In this document: piece after piece, positions 60,157 through 64,000 of the stretch
Layout of the letters: each line of letters opens with the position of its first letter
How positions within the stretch are numbered: the first letter of the stretch is position 1
From: CAKZSB01 sp964573105
GTDB taxonomy: Bacteria; Pseudomonadota; Gammaproteobacteria; Granulosicoccales; Granulosicoccaceae
Assembly (NCBI GenBank): GCA_964573105.1
Contig: CAZNIS010000003.1
Location: forward strand, 62,001-126,000
Direction: 5' to 3'
DNA: 64,000 nt
Notes under the pieces: model-generated
What the model was told of the DNA's origin: nothing
The model's database searches: none
What the model saw: only the letters and a program-made list of their open reading frames with translations
Made by a program: the position numbers and the translations under genes

Positions 60157-61359
60157 ATGACAGCGCAGCAGCAGATCGTGGTACTTGGCGCGACCGGCTC
60201 GGTCGGTACCAGCACGCTCGATGTGCTGGCACGCAACAGCGATCGCTATGGTGTACACGCACTTAGCGCCCATCGCAACGTCGAATTGCTCGCCACTCAG
60301 TGTCAGTCCTTCAAACCCGTCTTTGCGGTAATGACCGATCCCAGGGCCGCATCGGAACTACAACTCAGATTGCAGCGCGCGGGCAGCGATACAAAGGTGC
60401 TGGCAGGTGCTGAGCCACTCGATCAGGTCGCCGCCGATCAATCTGTCGACGCTGTGATGGCCGCCGTCGTCGGCTACGCGGGCTTGGCGCCCGTGATGGC
60501 CGCTGCACGTGCAGGCAAGCGTATCCTGCTTGCCAACAAGGAGGCGATGGTTGTAGCGGGCGAGCTGCTGGTTGCGCAGGCACGACAACACAAGGCGCTC
60601 ATCCTGCCGGTTGACAGCGAGCACAACGCAATTTTTCAGTGCCTGCCGAGCGGTGATGCCAGCAGTTGGCGGGCTGAAATCGAGTCATTGGTGCTCACCG
60701 CCTCCGGCGGGCCGTTTCGCACCTGGAGCGCTGAACAGATGGCCAATGCCACCGTCTCTCAGGCACTAGCGCACCCGAACTGGGACATGGGGCGCAAGAT
60801 ATCCATCGATTCGGCCACTATGATGAACAAGGGTCTTGAGATCATTGAGGCTTCGCACTTGTTCGGTGTCGCTGAGCGAGACATCGAAGTGGTTGTGCAT
60901 CCGCAGAGTATCGTGCATTCGATGGTGCGATATGCCGATGGCTCGGTGATTGCACAAATGGGCAACGCCGATATGCGCACGCCTATCGCACATGCGTTGG
61001 CGTGGCCGGCGAGAATCGACAGTGGTGTGGCACCGATCGACTTTACCCGTGCCGGTTCGCTCGAGTTCGAAGCGCCGGATGAATTGAGATTCCCCTGCCT
61101 GTGGCTCGCCCGCAGGGCGCTTGAACTTGGCGGTTCGGCGCCAGCCGTGCTCAATGCGGCCAACGAGGTGGCGGTGGAATCGTTTCTTCAGGAGCGTATT
61201 GGATTTTCCGATATTGCCCGTATCAATCGAGAGACGCTGCAACGATCGCCGCAGGTGCTTCCCACCTCGGTTGAATCCCTGGAACAGATCGATCACGATG
61301 CGAGACAACTCGCGATTGAATTGGTAGACGGCGCCTTCTCCTCAACGGAAACAACCTGA
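60157..61359 (+). CDS. dxr: 1-Deoxy-D-xylulose-5-phosphate reductoisomerase
   Basis: Second enzyme of the MEP pathway, directly using the product of Dxs. The 400-residue protein from ATG 60157 has the NADPH motif VLGATGSVGTSTLDV, LLANKEAMVVAG, the substrate loop LPVDSEHNAIFQ, TASGGPFR and the metal-site segment WDMGRKISIDSATMMNKGLE (core KISIDSATMMNKG). This is the housekeeping location. Its stop overlaps the rseP start by one base. Confidence 0.97.
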   Translation: MTAQQQIVVLGATGSVGTSTLDVLARNSDRYGVHALSAHRNVELLATQCQSFKPVFAVMTDPRAASELQLRLQRAGSDTKVLAGAEPLDQVAADQSVDAVMAAVVGYAGLAPVMAAARAGKRILLANKEAMVVAGELLVAQARQHKALILPVDSEHNAIFQCLPSGDASSWRAEIESLVLTASGGPFRTWSAEQMANATVSQALAHPNWDMGRKISIDSATMMNKGLEIIEASHLFGVAERDIEVVVHPQSIVHSMVRYADGSVIAQMGNADMRTPIAHALAWPARIDSGVAPIDFTRAGSLEFEAPDELRFPCLWLARRALELGGSAPAVLNAANEVAVESFLQERIGFSDIARINRETLQRSPQVLPTSVESLEQIDHDARQLAIELVDGAFSSTETT

Positions 61360-62732
61360 TGCAGGACTTCTTATTCAGTGCAGTCGCGTTCATTGTGGCG
61401 CTGGGTGTACTGGTGACGATTCACGAGTTTGGTCACTACTGGGTCGCGCGCAAAGTCGGCGTCAAGGTGCTGCGCTTCTCGGTCGGCTTTGGCAGTGCGC
61501 TGTGGAAGCGTGTTGCCGGGGCTGACAAAACCGAGTACGTGATCGCGGCGATTCCGCTCGGCGGCTATGTGAAAATGCTCGATGAGCGCGAGGGGGATGT
61601 AGATCCCGCAGAGGTCTCGCGCGCGTTTAACCGCCAAAGTGTCTGGGCCAGGATTGCGATTGTGCTGGCGGGCCCGGTGGCCAATCTGATTCTCGCGGTA
61701 CTCGTCTACTGGGTGGTGTATCTGATCGGCATCGCCGGTATTGCGCCGATGGTCGGCGATCCGGTTGAAGACAGCCCGGTGGCGCAGGCGGGGTTTCTGC
61801 CGGCTGATCGAATTGTCGCGGTTGAAGGGACGGCGACCGGCAGTTGGGATACGGTGCGCGTTGCCGTGCTGGACAATATGCTCGACAAGCGCGATGAAGT
61901 CACTTTCGAGGTACAGACCGAATCCGGTGCGTCTACGAGCCGTGTGCTCGCGCTCGATCACAAGGCGCTGCTGGCCAGCCAGGGCGATGTCATTGCCAAC
62001 CTGGGGTTCCAGCAGTGGTGGCCAAGCGTCGACCCGATCATCGGCGGCATTCAGCCAGACGGTGCCGCGGCGGCTGCCGGTTTGCAGATCGGTGATCTGA
62101 TTGTCTCAACCAACGACGAGCCGGTTCCCAGTTGGCGAGACTGGGTAGGCATGATCCGTTCGAATCCCGGGCAAACCTTGCAACTGGGGATTGAGCGCGA
62201 CGGCGTTATTCAAACTATCGAGCTGACGCCCGGTGTCAGAGCGATGGACGATGGATCCGAGATAGGGTTTATCGGTGCATGGGAGACGCAGTCGCAATCC
62301 CTGATTGACGAGAAGGTTCGTATCGTCGAGCGCTACAGTGCAGGCGATGCGCTGCAGCGCGCTTTTGTCCGAACCTGGGAGATGATGTCGCTGACGGTGC
62401 AGATGATCGGCAAACTGATCATGGGGCAGGCGGCGGTCGAGAATATCAGCGGCCCGATATCAATTGCCCAGTTCGCCGGCCAGTCGGCGAGTGTCGGTAT
62501 AGATCACTACCTCAGTTTCCTGGCGCTGATCTCGATCAGCCTCGGGGTGTTGAACCTTCTGCCGATCCCGATGCTCGACGGTGGACACCTGTTGTATTAC
62601 TTCACGGAGGTAGTCACCGGCAAGCCGGTCTCGGAGCGCATTCAGCTCTATGGACAGCAACTGGGCCTGTTGCTGCTGGCCGGATTGATGACGCTGGCGT
62701 TTTACAACGATATCGTTAGAATTATCAGCTAG
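61359..62732 (+). CDS. rseP: Site-2 protease RseP
   Basis: Intramembrane zinc metalloprotease that cleaves anti-sigma-E and signal-peptide remnants. The 457-residue protein has the N-terminal active site HEFGHYWVARK, GGYVKMLDEREGDV, two periplasmic PDZ domains between about residues 125 and 300, and the C-terminal aspartate in NLLPIPMLDGGHLLYY. It has the four-span topology of the family and leads into bamA after 127 bp. Confidence 0.96.
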   Translation: MQDFLFSAVAFIVALGVLVTIHEFGHYWVARKVGVKVLRFSVGFGSALWKRVAGADKTEYVIAAIPLGGYVKMLDEREGDVDPAEVSRAFNRQSVWARIAIVLAGPVANLILAVLVYWVVYLIGIAGIAPMVGDPVEDSPVAQAGFLPADRIVAVEGTATGSWDTVRVAVLDNMLDKRDEVTFEVQTESGASTSRVLALDHKALLASQGDVIANLGFQQWWPSVDPIIGGIQPDGAAAAAGLQIGDLIVSTNDEPVPSWRDWVGMIRSNPGQTLQLGIERDGVIQTIELTPGVRAMDDGSEIGFIGAWETQSQSLIDEKVRIVERYSAGDALQRAFVRTWEMMSLTVQMIGKLIMGQAAVENISGPISIAQFAGQSASVGIDHYLSFLALISISLGVLNLLPIPMLDGGHLLYYFTEVVTGKPVSERIQLYGQQLGLLLLAGLMTLAFYNDIVRIIS

Positions 62733-62859
62733 TTTCGCCAGCATTTCGGCTGCAGGCAGCGGTCGACTTTAACTGTACTGACAAACTTTAGAATCGGTAA
62801 TTACGCCCGTTCGCGGCAGTTGCTATGCTGCCGCAGACTCAGCTAATCCGCTCATTTTG

Positions 62860-64000
62860 ATGCCGTCAGGTAACCCATCCGGAACTTCGCGACAACCGCT
62901 CGCCGCGTCCCTCCTCGCCCTCTTTTTCTACGTCACTATGCCTGCATCGATGCTGGGCTTGACGAGTGTTCATGCTCAGGGGCAGGAGGCATTCATCATC
63001 TCGGACATTCAGGTGCGCGGGATAGATCAGATAGAAAAGGGCACGGTGCTGAATTATGTTCCTATGCGCGCCGGAGAGCGCTTTGAACGAGGCGTTGATA
63101 GTGGCCGTGTAATCCGCTCACTCTACGAAACAGGCTTGTTTGACGACGTTGAACTGCTTCGCGACGGCAGTATCCTGGTTGTCAGCGTCTTAGAGCGACC
63201 GGCGATAGCCGAGGTCGACATCAGTGGTAACGAAGCGTTGCCCGCCGATCAGCTCAATGATTCACTGCGCGCTATTGGTCTGGCCCCCGGACGTATATTT
63301 CGCCGCTCGGTGCTGGACAACCTCGAGACAGAACTGCGTCAGGTTTACTTCAGCCGCGGGCAATACGGCACACGCATTTTGTCCAGTGTCTCCGATCTCG
63401 ATAGAAACCGGGTCAAGGTCACGATCAAGATAGAAGAGGGGGCGATCGCCAAGATTCGCAACATCAATATCGTTGGCAACAAGGCCTTCAGCGAAGATCG
63501 ACTACTGGATCTGCTGGATTCTGGTGTGGTGGCGCTCAACCCGCTTAGCTCGCGTGATGAATACTCGCGTGCCAAGCTCTCTGCAGATACCGAAAAACTA
63601 AGAGCCTGGTACCTGGATCGTGGTTATCTGCAATTTGAGATTTCATCAACGCAAGTCACGATCAGTCCCGACAAGCGAAACATCAATATCACGATCAACA
63701 TTGACGAAGGGGAGCAGTACAGCGTCGGTGAGATCAGTTTTGCCGGTGCGCTCGATTCTGTGCCGGAGGAAGAATTCAGACAACTGTCGGCGATGAATAC
63801 CGGTGATACCTATTCACGCAAACTGCTGACCCGCAGCAGCACGGCCTTCAGTGATCGTCTGGGCGAAGACGGCTATGCGTTTGCGCGGGTTAATGTGGTG
63901 CCGGATATCGACGAACAAAACAAAACGGTTGATCTTCAATTCGATATTGATAAAGGCAAGCGTGTCTATGTGCGCCGAATTGTTTTCAACGGCCAGTACA
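62860..64000 (+). CDS. bamA: Outer-membrane assembly factor BamA, N-terminal part (partial)
   Basis: Central component of the machine inserting beta-barrel proteins. The frame is open from ATG 62860 to the right edge (380 codons). A signal peptide ends near SVHA at about residue 44, longer than usual because of a Ser/Gly/Pro-rich start. POTRA domain 1 begins with FIISDIQVRGIDQIEKGTVL; later repeats start at IAEVDISGNEALPADQL, IAKIRNINIVGNKAFSEDRL, YSVGEISFAGALD and, at the edge, VYVRRIVFNGQ, so four complete POTRA domains and the start of the fifth are visible. The barrel is outside the window. Confidence 0.96.
   Translation, partial: MPSGNPSGTSRQPLAASLLALFFYVTMPASMLGLTSVHAQGQEAFIISDIQVRGIDQIEKGTVLNYVPMRAGERFERGVDSGRVIRSLYETGLFDDVELLRDGSILVVSVLERPAIAEVDISGNEALPADQLNDSLRAIGLAPGRIFRRSVLDNLETELRQVYFSRGQYGTRILSSVSDLDRNRVKVTIKIEEGAIAKIRNINIVGNKAFSEDRLLDLLDSGVVALNPLSSRDEYSRAKLSADTEKLRAWYLDRGYLQFEISSTQVTISPDKRNINITINIDEGEQYSVGEISFAGALDSVPEEEFRQLSAMNTGDTYSRKLLTRSSTAFSDRLGEDGYAFARVNVVPDIDEQNKTVDLQFDIDKGKRVYVRRIVFNGQY

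Overview
The window looks like a chromosomal segment of a phototrophic gammaproteobacterium that makes bacteriochlorophyll a and a type-II reaction centre. The evidence is a photosynthesis gene cluster (PGC) at 1-18.6 kb joined, with no sign of a mobile element or repeat boundary, to housekeeping blocks in typical gammaproteobacterial order: queA-tgt-yajC-secDF, suhB-trmJ-cysE-iscRSUA-hscBA-fdx-iscX, tRNA-Pro/Arg/His/Leu-tig-clpPX-lon-hupB, and rpsB-tsf-frr-uppS-cdsA-dxr-rseP-bamA. Base and codon use look even by eye. I could not assign a genus; an OM60/NOR5-like or purple-sulfur-like lineage would fit.

PGC (1-18.6 kb). The left edge cuts a probable bchO. It is followed by crtB and a 47-residue membrane protein. 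On the minus strand lie dxs and crtC. On the plus strand, one long block runs crtE, then bchC-X-Y-Z (chlorophyllide reductase branch), pufQ-B-A-L-M-C (LH1, reaction centre, tetrahaem cytochrome), a 91-residue membrane protein and crtI. crtD and hemC form a minus-strand pair closing the cluster. Together these supply isoprenoid precursors (dxs, crtE), carotenoids (crtB/I/C/D), tetrapyrrole (hemC) and bacteriochlorophyll (bchCXYZ), plus the proteins that bind them. crtF is not at its common place between crtE and bchC. Three intergenic regions (dxs/crtE, crtE/bchC, upstream of hemC) each carry a 44-bp array of two near-palindromes of the TGT-N12-ACA type exactly 8 bp apart. This is the arrangement known for cooperative binding by the redox/light repressor CrtJ/PpsR. 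I regard it as the main finding, because it ties dxs, crtE, bchC and hemC-crtD into one predicted regulon.

Housekeeping I (18.6-43.7 kb). A Nudix enzyme and queA-tgt (queuosine), then yajC-secD-secF, suhB (minus), trmJ, cysE and a complete isc operon with a recognisable IscR operator in front. Four tRNAs precede the protein quality-control run tig-clpP-clpX-lon-hupB. Two more tRNAs, a strong terminator, ppiD and fabI (minus) follow.

Transport and nitrogen (43.8-55.2 kb). A four-gene oligopeptide-type ABC importer has a membrane-anchored binding protein and two enlarged permeases, followed by a CYTH-domain protein. dapE, glnD and map lie on the minus strand.

Translation and envelope (55.2-64 kb). 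rpsB (with a long Ala/Pro/Glu tail) and tsf end at a strong terminator where pyrH is expected but missing. Then come frr, uppS, cdsA, dxr, rseP and the N-terminal part of bamA, which runs off the right edge.
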